Source of the DNA: ZC4RG20 sp963782445
Lineage (GTDB): Bacteria; Pseudomonadota; Gammaproteobacteria; Steroidobacterales; Rariloculaceae
Direction: 5' to 3'
Assembly: GCA_963782445.1 (NCBI GenBank)
Contig: CAWAJM010000001.1
Coordinates: 992,001 to 1,056,000, forward strand
DNA length: 64,000 bases
Shown here: positions 17,778 to 26,072 of the stretch, piece after piece
Layout: the number at the start of each line of letters is the position of its first letter
How positions within the stretch are numbered: the first letter of the stretch is position 1
Notes under the pieces: model-generated
Database searches by the model: none
What the model saw: the letters and a program-made list of their open reading frames with translations, nothing else
Told to the model about the DNA's origin: nothing
Translations under genes and position numbers: made by a program

Positions 17778-18410
17778 TCAGAGGCAGGGGCCGCCGAGGA
17801 GCCCAGTCTTCAATTCCGGCGTCTGCGGAACGTCTCCGAACCACATCGACAGAAATGCCTTCGAAAATTCGTCTCCCTCGATCGTTCCTTTCGCGGCACC
17901 GTCGAGGGCGAACTGCATCCCGGTGCCGGGAATGCGGAAAAAAGTCATCCGCTCCCCCGGGGTGACGTCCGCCACCCAGCTGTTCAGCTGCGCTAGACCT
18001 TTCTCGAGCCATGGCGGGCGGCCTGGTGCGTTCGTTGCGAACCCTTCTTGCCAGCTTTCCCTGAACTCGTTCGCACTCACCGGACGTATGAACTGGAGGA
18101 CGAGGGCACTCGGAGTGTTCGATTGCAGAATTCGGTGTGGGTCGCTGAGAGGCTCGGTTAGATACAGTGCGGCAACATAGACGCGGACTTTGAACACGCT
18201 TGCGTTGCGGACGCCCAGACCGTTGAGTGTTAGAGATTCGCCATGGACTTGGACATGGTCGGGGAACGTGATACCCGCGCACTCCATTCCGGACGCTGAC
18301 GCGGCACCGAGGGCAAGAATCACGCTCGCCGCTGCCCGCGCGCGCTTCGGGGCCGCCCTGACATTGTCCCGGCATCGTCGCACTATCCGCGCTCCCGCAA
18401 GAAGGCCCAT
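17778..18410 (-). CDS. Chalcone-isomerase-like exported protein
   Basis: The recognisable part is FPDHVQVHGESLTLNGLGVR, then FKVRVYVAALYLTEPLSDP, followed by the helical SANEFRESWQEGF segment and a C-terminal FSKAFLSMWFGDVP. This is the chalcone-isomerase-like fold found in bacterial periplasmic proteins, which generally lack the plant enzyme's catalytic residues and whose function is unknown. A signal segment (ASVILALGAASASG) precedes it. ATG 18410 is the closest in-frame start; the frame stays open to 18560. Downstream it converges with the permease gene. Confidence 0.8.
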   Translation of the reverse strand: MGLLAGARIVRRCRDNVRAAPKRARAAASVILALGAASASGMECAGITFPDHVQVHGESLTLNGLGVRNASVFKVRVYVAALYLTEPLSDPHRILQSNTPSALVLQFIRPVSANEFRESWQEGFATNAPGRPPWLEKGLAQLNSWVADVTPGERMTFFRIPGTGMQFALDGAAKGTIEGDEFSKAFLSMWFGDVPQTPELKTGLLGGPCL

Positions 18411-18574
18411 ACAGGTTAGCGCGATGCAGACGAGGGTCAAGCGCTGCGTTTGTCGGGATGCGCATGAGTGTACGCGGCCGCACAGACCGTCGCCGGCCGA
18501 CCGAGGGACAATTGCTGCCCGTCGACGGCAGCGGGCAGCAGTGCCTACTGGCGGCAACACATGGAGCGTTTAAA

Positions 18575-19453
18575 ATGAACCCGATCACGGCATCCCTCGT
18601 ATTCCTTCTCGTTTTGGCCGGCGCCGCCCTTGCCCAATGGGTAAATCTCTATCTTTCGCTGCCGCTCTTCGTCGGCGCGATAGTCCTCGCGATGTCGTTG
18701 CGGATGGCTAACGCTTGGCAAAAGTTTGTGATCCTGAGAATGGGAAAACTACAAAGCGTCAAGGGAGCGGGAATGTTTGCGATCATTCCCATCGTGGACA
18801 GCGTGACGGCCGTGATCGACGGACGTATCCAGACGACAGCCTTCAACGCCGAGCAGGCGCTCACCAAGGACACCGTCCCGGTCAACGTCGACGCGATCAT
18901 CTTTTGGCACGTGCAGGATGCCGAGAAGGCGGCGTTGGCGATCACCAATTATCGCGAAGCCATCGACCGGGTTGCGCAAACGTCGCTGCGCGAGATGATC
19001 GGTGCGTCGATGTTGGCTTCGCTGTTGTCCGATCGCAAGGAGGCGGATGAACGGCTTAAGGAGGAGATCGGCAGGAAGACCGCTCCCTGGGGTATATCGG
19101 TCAGCTCGGTGGAAATCCGAGACGTTGCGATCCCGGAGGCACTGCAGGATGCGATGTCTCGGCAGGCGCAGGCTGAGCGCGAGAAGCAGGCGCGAGTCAT
19201 TCTGGGCTCGGCCGAGGCGGCGATTGCGGGAAGATTTGTCGAGGCTGCGGACATTTACGCCGGGCATCCCGCAGCGCTGCAACTTCGGGCCATGAATATC
19301 ATTTATGAGACCACGAAGGAGCGAGGCGCCACGATCTTGATTCCGAGCTCCATGGTCGATAGCCTGAACCCGTCCACGACTCTGGCGCGCGCGTTCGTGA
19401 GCAAGGGAGAGCCCGATATGGGCGTCGCCCTTCCGCCCAAAGTCGCGGCCTGA
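18575..19453 (+). CDS. SPFH/band-7 (stomatin-prohibitin) membrane protein
   Basis: About 292 residues: two N-terminal hydrophobic helices (ITASLVFLLVLAGAALA and LPLFVGAIVLAMSL), then a classic band-7 domain with GAGMFAIIPIVDSVTAVIDGR, TKDTVPVNVDAIIFWHVQDAEKA as two sub-blocks, and a C-terminal charged coiled segment (QAQAEREKQARVILGSAEAA). Slipin-type proteins form membrane microdomain scaffolds, often with NfeD-type partners; none is present here. The start ATG follows a tggagcg site. It is directly followed by pgm. Confidence 0.9.
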   Translation: MNPITASLVFLLVLAGAALAQWVNLYLSLPLFVGAIVLAMSLRMANAWQKFVILRMGKLQSVKGAGMFAIIPIVDSVTAVIDGRIQTTAFNAEQALTKDTVPVNVDAIIFWHVQDAEKAALAITNYREAIDRVAQTSLREMIGASMLASLLSDRKEADERLKEEIGRKTAPWGISVSSVEIRDVAIPEALQDAMSRQAQAEREKQARVILGSAEAAIAGRFVEAADIYAGHPAALQLRAMNIIYETTKERGATILIPSSMVDSLNPSTTLARAFVSKGEPDMGVALPPKVAA

Positions 19454-19486
19454 TTGCGCATCGTGAGCGGGGAAGGTTAAGAGCCC

Positions 19487-21160
19487 GTGGCCTTGAATGT
19501 CAGTCCCCTCGCAGGCAAGCCGGCAAGCCGCGATATGCTGGTCGACGTGCCGAGGCTCGTCACGGCTTATTACACAGAAGTGCCCGATGCCGCGGTGCCG
19601 GCGCAACGCGTTGCGTTCGGCACCTCCGGGCATCGCGGCTCCGCTTTAGATACCACGTTCAACGAGTGGCACGTTCTCGCCATCACTCAGGCCATTTGTG
19701 ATTACCGCAAGCGGCAAGGCATAGGCGGCCCGCTCTTTATCGGCATCGATACCCATGCTCTTTCCGTGCCGGCGTATGCCAGCGCCGTCGAAGTGTTGGC
19801 GGCCAATGGTGTGGAAGTCATGCTCGCGGACAAGGACGAATACACGCCGACTCCCGTCGTCTCTCATGCAATTCTCGCTTACAACCGCGGCCGCGATGCG
19901 GGCCTCGCCGACGGCATCGTCATTACGCCTTCGCACAATCCGCCGGGCAGCGGCGGCTTCAAGTACAACCCACCCCATGGCGGTCCGGCGGATACCGATG
20001 TCACCGGCTGGATCGAAGCCCGCGCGAATACGCTTCTCGAGAGCCGCCTGAAGGGAGTGAGACGAACTTCGTTAGAACGGGCGCTGAGTGCCGCGACGAC
20101 CCACCGGTATGACTTTCTCAATGCTTATGTAGCCGACCTCGGCAGCGTCCTCGATATGGATGCGATTCGCGGGGCGGACGTCCGTATCGGCGTGGATCCG
20201 CTCGGTGGTGCAGGAGTTCATTACTGGGACCCGATTGCCGCTCGCTATGGCCTGAATCTCACGGTTCTGAACGAAGCGGTCGATCCGACCTTCGGGTTCA
20301 TGACGGTCGACTGGGACGGCCAGATCCGCATGGACCCGTCGTCGCCCTATGCGATGCAGAGGCTGATCGATCTCAAGGATCGCTTCGAGATTTCCTTTGC
20401 CTGCGACACCGACCACGACCGGCATGGGATCGTCACGCGAAACGCGGGATTGCTGCCGCCCAACCATTACCTCTCCGCCGCCATATTCTATCTCTTCCAG
20501 CATCGACCCGAGTGGAGCGGCGCGGCCGCGGTCGGCAAGACGGTCGTGAGCAGCCAGCTCATCGAGCGCGTCGCCTCAAAGCTCGCCCGGAAGGTCTACG
20601 AGGTGCCGGTGGGGTTCAAATGGTTTGTGGAAGGCTTGCTCGATGGTTCGCTCGGCATGTGCGCGGAAGAGAGTGCGGGTGCGTCCTTCCTCCGTCTCGA
20701 CGGCAGCGTCTGGACGACGGACAAGGACGGCATCGTCCCCGCTTTGCTCTCGGCGGAGATGACGGCGCGGTTGGGCCGCGATCCCGCCGAAGTCTACTCG
20801 GGACTGACGCGCGAGCTCGGCGAGCCCGTCTATGACCGAATCGAGGCGCTGGCGACCGCGGAGCAAAAACAAACGCTGCTGCAGCTCTCGCCGCGACAGA
20901 TTCAGTCGGCCGAGTTGGCGGGCGAGAAGATCCAGAAGATCCTCACTCGCGCGCCCGGCAACGGCGCGCCGATCGGCGGCTTGAAGGTGATTGCCGAGAG
21001 CGGATGGTTTGCGGCACGTCCGTCCGGCACCGAGGACATCTATAAGATCTATGCGGAGAGCTTCCGGGGCGAGGAGCACCTGCGGCGCATCATCGACGAA
21101 GCCCAGATGATCGTCGATAGCGCGTTGGCGGAGCGCGGCAAGCCTGGCAGTGGCCGGTGA
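19487..21160 (+). CDS. pgm: Phosphoglucomutase (alpha-D-glucose phosphate-specific)
   Basis: 557 residues, the normal length of the Pgm subfamily. Motifs: FGTSGHRG near the N-terminus, the phosphoserine loop ITPSHNPP, the metal loop CDTDHDRHG, a sugar-binding CAEESAG, and the C-terminal phosphate-binding ARPSGTEDIYKIY. It interconverts glucose-1-phosphate and glucose-6-phosphate in the cytoplasm. Here it links glucan phosphorylase (which makes glucose-1-P) to the phosphoketolase route encoded just downstream. The start is GTG, 33 bases after the band-7 gene. Confidence 0.96.
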   Translation: MALNVSPLAGKPASRDMLVDVPRLVTAYYTEVPDAAVPAQRVAFGTSGHRGSALDTTFNEWHVLAITQAICDYRKRQGIGGPLFIGIDTHALSVPAYASAVEVLAANGVEVMLADKDEYTPTPVVSHAILAYNRGRDAGLADGIVITPSHNPPGSGGFKYNPPHGGPADTDVTGWIEARANTLLESRLKGVRRTSLERALSAATTHRYDFLNAYVADLGSVLDMDAIRGADVRIGVDPLGGAGVHYWDPIAARYGLNLTVLNEAVDPTFGFMTVDWDGQIRMDPSSPYAMQRLIDLKDRFEISFACDTDHDRHGIVTRNAGLLPPNHYLSAAIFYLFQHRPEWSGAAAVGKTVVSSQLIERVASKLARKVYEVPVGFKWFVEGLLDGSLGMCAEESAGASFLRLDGSVWTTDKDGIVPALLSAEMTARLGRDPAEVYSGLTRELGEPVYDRIEALATAEQKQTLLQLSPRQIQSAELAGEKIQKILTRAPGNGAPIGGLKVIAESGWFAARPSGTEDIYKIYAESFRGEEHLRRIIDEAQMIVDSALAERGKPGSGR

Positions 21161-21327
21161 GCAAAGTCCCATGGCAGTTCCGCTCCATCGTGAGCTACGC
21201 TAACTGGCTCTATCGCCAGGGCAAACACGACGCGATCTTTACGACCGGGAACCTCGTCGACGACACCCTCGGCGATGTCGCCGCCCGTCGACCACCGGGC
21301 GAGGGTGGCTGCACGCGTCGGCACTAG
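21157..21327 (+). CDS. Possible 56-residue coupled small protein
   Basis: A GTG at 21157 overlaps the pgm stop as GTGA and opens a frame reading SKVPWQFRSIVSYANWLYRQ, then GKHDAIFTTGNLVDDTLGDV, ending at 21327. The aromatic and acidic content looks more like protein than the arginine-rich shadows around it. I know no family. It could instead be debris of a longer gene, since the last 14 residues are less convincing. Confidence 0.3.
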   Translation: MSKVPWQFRSIVSYANWLYRQGKHDAIFTTGNLVDDTLGDVAARRPPGEGGCTRRH

Positions 21328-21508
21328 TGGGGCGGAGTTGCGGCCAGCGGCACGCGCGAACTGAATCGTTAGGCCGGCCCTACCACCGAGCGCTCGCCGC
21401 ATACGGCGAGCGTCGGGATGCGTATCTACCCGTGCAGTTATGGCGGCTATGATCCCGTAGCTCGCAGTGGGACATTGAGGGGTAGATCAACGTCCCTTGC
21501 ATACTGGG

Positions 21509-21922
21509 CTATCGTTGCTTCGCGGCGGCGGCAATGACTTCGTCAGTTTGCGCCTTGGCACTGGCCATGGCCTCTTTGACGCAGTCCGGCGTGTTCGGCG
21601 CGGAGAAAGGATACATCTTGGCCAACTGCTCACATGCCTCTTTGGCGGTATCGCTGATGCGCTTCTCGAGCTCCATGACGTCCGAGTGCAACGCGAGGTC
21701 GAGATCGCCGTAGGTCACTCTGCGTGTGAGCGAAACGAGCTCGGTATTGGTCGGTCCTATGCCGCGGACTGCCTTGTGCTGCACCAGGCGGGGAGCCTGA
21801 ATCGTGATTTCCTCGATGCTCGTGTCCTTTTGCTGCCCAAGCGCCGCGCCGCCACCGAGCGTGAACCCCGCCGCGATTACCAAGCACGAGGTTACGGGTA
21901 GCGCGACAAATTGCTTCTTCAT
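21509..21922 (-). CDS. UrcA-family exported protein
   Basis: 137 residues with a clear signal peptide (VTSCLVIAAGFTLGGGAALG). The mature part carries RVTYGDLDLALHSDVMELEKRI, then a helical C-terminal section with two cysteines (EACEQLAKMYPF and PDCVKEAMASA). This matches the UrcA family of small exported proteins, common in several proteobacterial groups and of unknown function. ATG 21922 is chosen over the longer frame start because it begins a normal signal peptide and has ggagagc upstream. Confidence 0.8.
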   Translation of the reverse strand: MKKQFVALPVTSCLVIAAGFTLGGGAALGQQKDTSIEEITIQAPRLVQHKAVRGIGPTNTELVSLTRRVTYGDLDLALHSDVMELEKRISDTAKEACEQLAKMYPFSAPNTPDCVKEAMASAKAQTDEVIAAAAKQR

Positions 21923-22145
21923 GAGTGCTCTCCGTTGTTCGTGTTGATTGTCTCGACGAGCCTCGATTGTCGATGACGCGACATCGTCTTCCAAGTAGGT
22001 AGTATCCTCAGCAGCTCGGACTGCGTGGCGGCCGCGACGCGCCCGCGGCCTCGCGCGTCTCGTCCTCGACGAGGGATCCGCAGGCTTTGGTCCGCGCCCA
22101 CCGAACCGCTGAACATACGCCGCAGCGGCGCCACGATACTCATTC

Positions 22146-22340
22146 ATGTGGATGGACGCCGTGCGGACGGTTCATTTGGACCAGCGCAAGATTCCCGCCG
22201 ACGCTGCGCCCGCGATGCTGGGCTATTCGATCGGCCGTTTAGACGGCGATACGCTGGTCATCGAAACGGCGGACTTTACGCCCGGCGTGCTCAGGCAGTA
22301 CGCCGAAGAAACCGGCAAGCTGGGGGAAGCGCTACGCGGC
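22146..22340 (+). pseudogene. Fragment of an uncharacterised exported-protein family
   Basis: The frame contains VRTVHLDQRKIPADAAPAML, then GYSIGRLDGDTLVIETADF and TPGVLRQYAEETGK. The G-x-S-x-G-R-x-x-G-D-T-L-V-x-E-T block is familiar from a group of proteobacterial exported hypothetical proteins in which it sits mid-protein. After about residue 65 the resemblance ends and the sequence turns arginine/alanine rich. I read it as a truncated remnant. Confidence 0.45.
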
Positions 22341-22601
22341 ATAGGTAGATTCCCTCTCTGGCGAGGCGCTGCGATCGGCGTAGTCTCGGAACTCTGCGGC
22401 ATTCATTCTACGATCCAGTCTTCGCTCCCGACGGGTGCGGCTGCGGCGAGTCATGAACCGACCGGCCGCGTTCGCGTCGAGTTGTCCGACCGAGCTGCGG
22501 ACACTGCGCCGGCGAGAGTCGGCGGCTTCGAGCCCGAGCCGCGCACAATGGCACACTACGCATGGTACGTCTGAGCGCTTGCATCGGGTCGGGAGAGATG
22601 G

Positions 22602-23408
22602 ATGAGCAAGAAGACCGACACCGAGAAAGGCGCCGAGGGCGTGCTCTCAATCTCGAAAAGAATCTATAAAGAAACGCTGCACAAGCTACAGATAGAACTG
22701 GTAAAGCTGCAACGGCACGTCATCAAGCGCAATGACAGAATTCTGATTATTTTCGAAGGCCGTGACGCCGCCGGTAAGGACGGCACCATCAAGCGCATCG
22801 TCCAGCATCTGAGCCCCCGGGAAACCCGCGTCGTCGCGCTCGGCATACCGTCCGACCGTGACCGGTCCTGTTGGTACTTTCAGCGCTATGCGGCCTTCTT
22901 GCCGGCTTCCCGGGAGCTCGTGCTCTTCAACCGCAGCTGGTACAACCGCGCGGGCGTCGAGCGGGTGATGGGCTTTTGTACCGACGCTGAGTATGCAGAG
23001 TTTATGGGCTCCGTTGTGGAGTTCGAGAGTATGCTGGTCCGCTCCGGCATCAATCTGCTCAAGTACTATCTCGATATCGGCAAAGCCGAGCAGGAAAAGC
23101 GCCTCGCGGATCGCAAGGAAGATCCGCTTAAGCAGTGGAAGAGCAGTCCGATAGACGACCAGGCGCTGAAATACTGGAAGGCGTACAGCGTGGCCCGCGA
23201 CGAGATGCTCGCGCAGTCGCACAGCCCCACCGCGCCGTGGACGCTGGTTCGCGCGAACGACAAGCGGCTGGCGCGGCTGAATGTCATCAAAGATTTGCTC
23301 GGAAGGCTTCCCTACGCCGGCAAGGATGAAGGTCTGGTTCGGCCCGACCCGAGGGTCGTCTTCGCATACGGCGCTGCGAGCCCGCAAATGGACCAACACG
23401 CGACGTAG
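22602..23408 (+). CDS. ppk2: Polyphosphate kinase 2
   Basis: 268 residues, the size of single-domain PPK2 enzymes, which transfer phosphate between polyphosphate and nucleoside diphosphates. Walker A is FEGRDAAGKDG (residues 51-61). The lid region is PSDRDRSCWYFQRYAAFLP (83-101). The Walker B-like motif is LFNRSWYNRAGVERVMGF (108-125), where Asn110 stands where many members have Asp. ATG follows gggagag. It is followed 25 bases later by glucan phosphorylase on the same strand, fitting a reserve-mobilisation operon. Confidence 0.94.
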   Translation: MSKKTDTEKGAEGVLSISKRIYKETLHKLQIELVKLQRHVIKRNDRILIIFEGRDAAGKDGTIKRIVQHLSPRETRVVALGIPSDRDRSCWYFQRYAAFLPASRELVLFNRSWYNRAGVERVMGFCTDAEYAEFMGSVVEFESMLVRSGINLLKYYLDIGKAEQEKRLADRKEDPLKQWKSSPIDDQALKYWKAYSVARDEMLAQSHSPTAPWTLVRANDKRLARLNVIKDLLGRLPYAGKDEGLVRPDPRVVFAYGAASPQMDQHAT

Positions 23409-23433
23409 CCGGCACGCATCCGAAGGAAAGTTT

Positions 23434-25980
23434 GTGAGCGAAGGAACCCGAACCGGCCACCCAAAGGAGCCGCCCTTGTCAACGGACGTGGAGGGATTCG
23501 ATGCCCTGGCCGAGCTCGCGCTGGACATGCGCTCGTCGTGGAATCACGCCACCGACCAAATCTGGCGGCAGCTCGATCCGGTGCTGTGGAAATTGACGCA
23601 CAACCCTTGGGGAATTCTCCAGACGGTCTCGCGGGAGAAACTCCGAGGCGTCCTATCCGATCCTTCCTTTCGCGAACGCATTGACGATCTGCTGCAAACC
23701 AGGCGCGATGCTGCGGTGGCACCCGCGTGGCTGCAGCAAACCTATCCGCAGTCGGAACTTAGCTGCGTCGCGTACTTCAGCATGGAATTCATGTTGAGCG
23801 AAGCGCTGCCGATCTACTCCGGGGGCCTCGGTAACGTCGCCGGCGATCAGCTCAAGGCCGCGAGCGATCTTGGGGTCCCGGTGATCGGCGTCGGACTGCT
23901 GTACCAGCAAGGCTACTTTCGCCAGTTGATCGACAAAGACGGCGCGCAACAGGCGCTGTTCCCGTATAACGATCCTGGACAACTGCCGATCGCCCCGCTA
24001 CGTAAGCCCGATGGGGAATGGCTGCGCCTGGAGATCGAGTTACCCGGTTACTCCGTCTGGCTGCGCGCCTGGCAGGTCCAGGTGGGTCGCGCAAAGCTGT
24101 ACCTCCTCGACAGCAACGACCCGGCGAATTACCCCGCGCGGCGGGGTATTACGAGCGAGTTGTACGGCGGCGGACCGGAATTGCGCTTGACGCAGGAGAT
24201 ACTGCTCGGGATCGGCGGCTGGCGGCTGCTCGCGGCGCTCGGCATCCGGCCCGAAGTCTGCCACTTGAACGAAGGGCACGCGGCCTTCGCGGTGCTCGAG
24301 CGCGCGCAAGGCTTCATGAAAGATGCCGGCGTTACCTTCGAGGTCGCGCTGGCGGTCACCCGGGCAGGCAACCTCTTCACCACGCACACGGCTGTGGCGG
24401 CCGGATTCGATCGCTTTGCGCCGGCTCTGATCGAGCAATATCTCGGCGGCTACGCCGAACAGAGGCTCGGCATCACACGCCGCGATTTGCTGGCCCTCGG
24501 CCGCCGGGAGTCGAACGACGCTTCGGAACCGTTCAACATGGCCTATTTGGCGATTCGCGGCAGCGGGGCGGTGAACGGCGTGAGCCGCCTGCACGGCAAA
24601 GTGAGTCGGCATCTCTTCGAGCCGCTCTTTCTGCACTGGCCGGCGGACGAAGTGCCGGTCGGACACGTGACCAACGGCGTCCACATGCCGACCTGGGATT
24701 CGGCCCAAGCCGACGATCTTTGGACGCAAGCCTGCGGCAAGGACCGCTGGCTGGGCGGAGTGGATTCCCTGGAGCGCGCCATTCGCGGGGTCTCCGACGC
24801 GACGCTATGGAAATTTCGCACGGCGGCCGGCGCGGCGCTCGTCGAATACGCGCGCGAGCGCTTAGCCGCGCAGCTGGCCGCGTCCGGCGCGACGCCCGGC
24901 GCCGTGGACGCGGCGAAGCACATGTTCGATCCCAATACGCTGACGCTGGGCTTTGCGCGCCGTTTTGCGTCTTACAAGAGACCGAACCTGCTGCTGCACG
25001 ACCCGGAGCGACTGCTGCGCCTGCTGACCAACCCCCAGCGCCCGATCCAGCTCATTATGGCCGGCAAGGCCCATCCGGCGGACAGCGCGGGCCAAGCCCT
25101 GATTCGGGAATGGACGCATTTCATCCGGCGGCCCGAGGTGCGTCCCCACGCGATCTTCCTCAGCGACTACGACATGCTCTTGACCGAGCATTTGGTGCAG
25201 GGCGTGGACGTTTGGATCAACACTCCGCGCCGACCCTGGGAAGCAAGCGGAACCAGCGGCATGAAGGTCCTCGTCAACGGCGGCATCAACCTCTCGGAAT
25301 TGGACGGCTGGTGGGCGGAAGCCTACACCCCGGAAGTGGGATGGGCGTTGGGGGACGGCCAAGAACACGGTGACGATCCTGCTTGGGACGCGCTGGAAGC
25401 GGCAGCGCTTTACGACCTGCTCGAACGCGAGGTGGTCCCCGAGTTCTATTCTCGAGACGAGCAGGGCATCCCGCGGGCGTGGGTGGCGCGGATGCGCGAG
25501 AGCATGGCTCGCTTGACACCGCGTTTTTCCACGAGCCGCGCGGTGCGCGAATACACCGAGCAATACTATTTCCCGGGCGCCGCGGCCTATCGTGAGCGTG
25601 CCGCCGACCAGGGCGCGCTCGGCAAGAATATCGTGAATTGGCGGCATACGCTGAAGCAGAAATGGGCCGCCCTGCGCTTCGGCGAAGTGAAGGTGGCGAC
25701 CGCCGACGAGCACCATGTCTTCGAAGTGCAAGTGTACCTCGATGAACTCGATCCCGAAGCCGTGCGAGTCGAGCTCTATGCCGAGGGAGTGGGAGACGGC
25801 GTTCCGGTGCGGCAGGAGATGAAGCGCGTGCGGCAATTGGTGGGCGCGACGAGCGGCTACGCCTATCGCGCAAGCGTGTCGGCGAAGCGCGCGGCCACGG
25901 ACTTTACGGCCCGTCTCATGCCCGTCGGCGATGGAGTGGCAGTGCCGCTGGAAGAATCTCACATCCTTTGGCAGCGATAA
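23434..25980 (+). CDS. glgP: Alpha-glucan (glycogen) phosphorylase
   Basis: About 848 residues from a GTG with gaaggaaag upstream. The N-terminal DUF3417-like part (ALAELALDMRSSWNHATDQIW) and SMEFMLSEALPIYSGGLGNV mark the shorter bacterial alpha-glucan phosphorylase subfamily. The pyridoxal-phosphate region is PWEASGTSGMKVLVNGG, then INLSELDGWW. It releases glucose-1-phosphate from glycogen or other alpha-1,4-glucans, feeding Pgm upstream. It lies between ppk2 and phosphoketolase on one strand. Confidence 0.95.
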   Translation: MSEGTRTGHPKEPPLSTDVEGFDALAELALDMRSSWNHATDQIWRQLDPVLWKLTHNPWGILQTVSREKLRGVLSDPSFRERIDDLLQTRRDAAVAPAWLQQTYPQSELSCVAYFSMEFMLSEALPIYSGGLGNVAGDQLKAASDLGVPVIGVGLLYQQGYFRQLIDKDGAQQALFPYNDPGQLPIAPLRKPDGEWLRLEIELPGYSVWLRAWQVQVGRAKLYLLDSNDPANYPARRGITSELYGGGPELRLTQEILLGIGGWRLLAALGIRPEVCHLNEGHAAFAVLERAQGFMKDAGVTFEVALAVTRAGNLFTTHTAVAAGFDRFAPALIEQYLGGYAEQRLGITRRDLLALGRRESNDASEPFNMAYLAIRGSGAVNGVSRLHGKVSRHLFEPLFLHWPADEVPVGHVTNGVHMPTWDSAQADDLWTQACGKDRWLGGVDSLERAIRGVSDATLWKFRTAAGAALVEYARERLAAQLAASGATPGAVDAAKHMFDPNTLTLGFARRFASYKRPNLLLHDPERLLRLLTNPQRPIQLIMAGKAHPADSAGQALIREWTHFIRRPEVRPHAIFLSDYDMLLTEHLVQGVDVWINTPRRPWEASGTSGMKVLVNGGINLSELDGWWAEAYTPEVGWALGDGQEHGDDPAWDALEAAALYDLLEREVVPEFYSRDEQGIPRAWVARMRESMARLTPRFSTSRAVREYTEQYYFPGAAAYRERAADQGALGKNIVNWRHTLKQKWAALRFGEVKVATADEHHVFEVQVYLDELDPEAVRVELYAEGVGDGVPVRQEMKRVRQLVGATSGYAYRASVSAKRAATDFTARLMPVGDGVAVPLEESHILWQR

Positions 25981-26072
25981 GCGATCAACCGGTGCCGGCG
26001 GAACGCTGACACTCGGCGGCCGAGGCGGATCGCCATCGTTCTCGGTCTCCGGCAAAGCAGGAGTCTTGGGTC

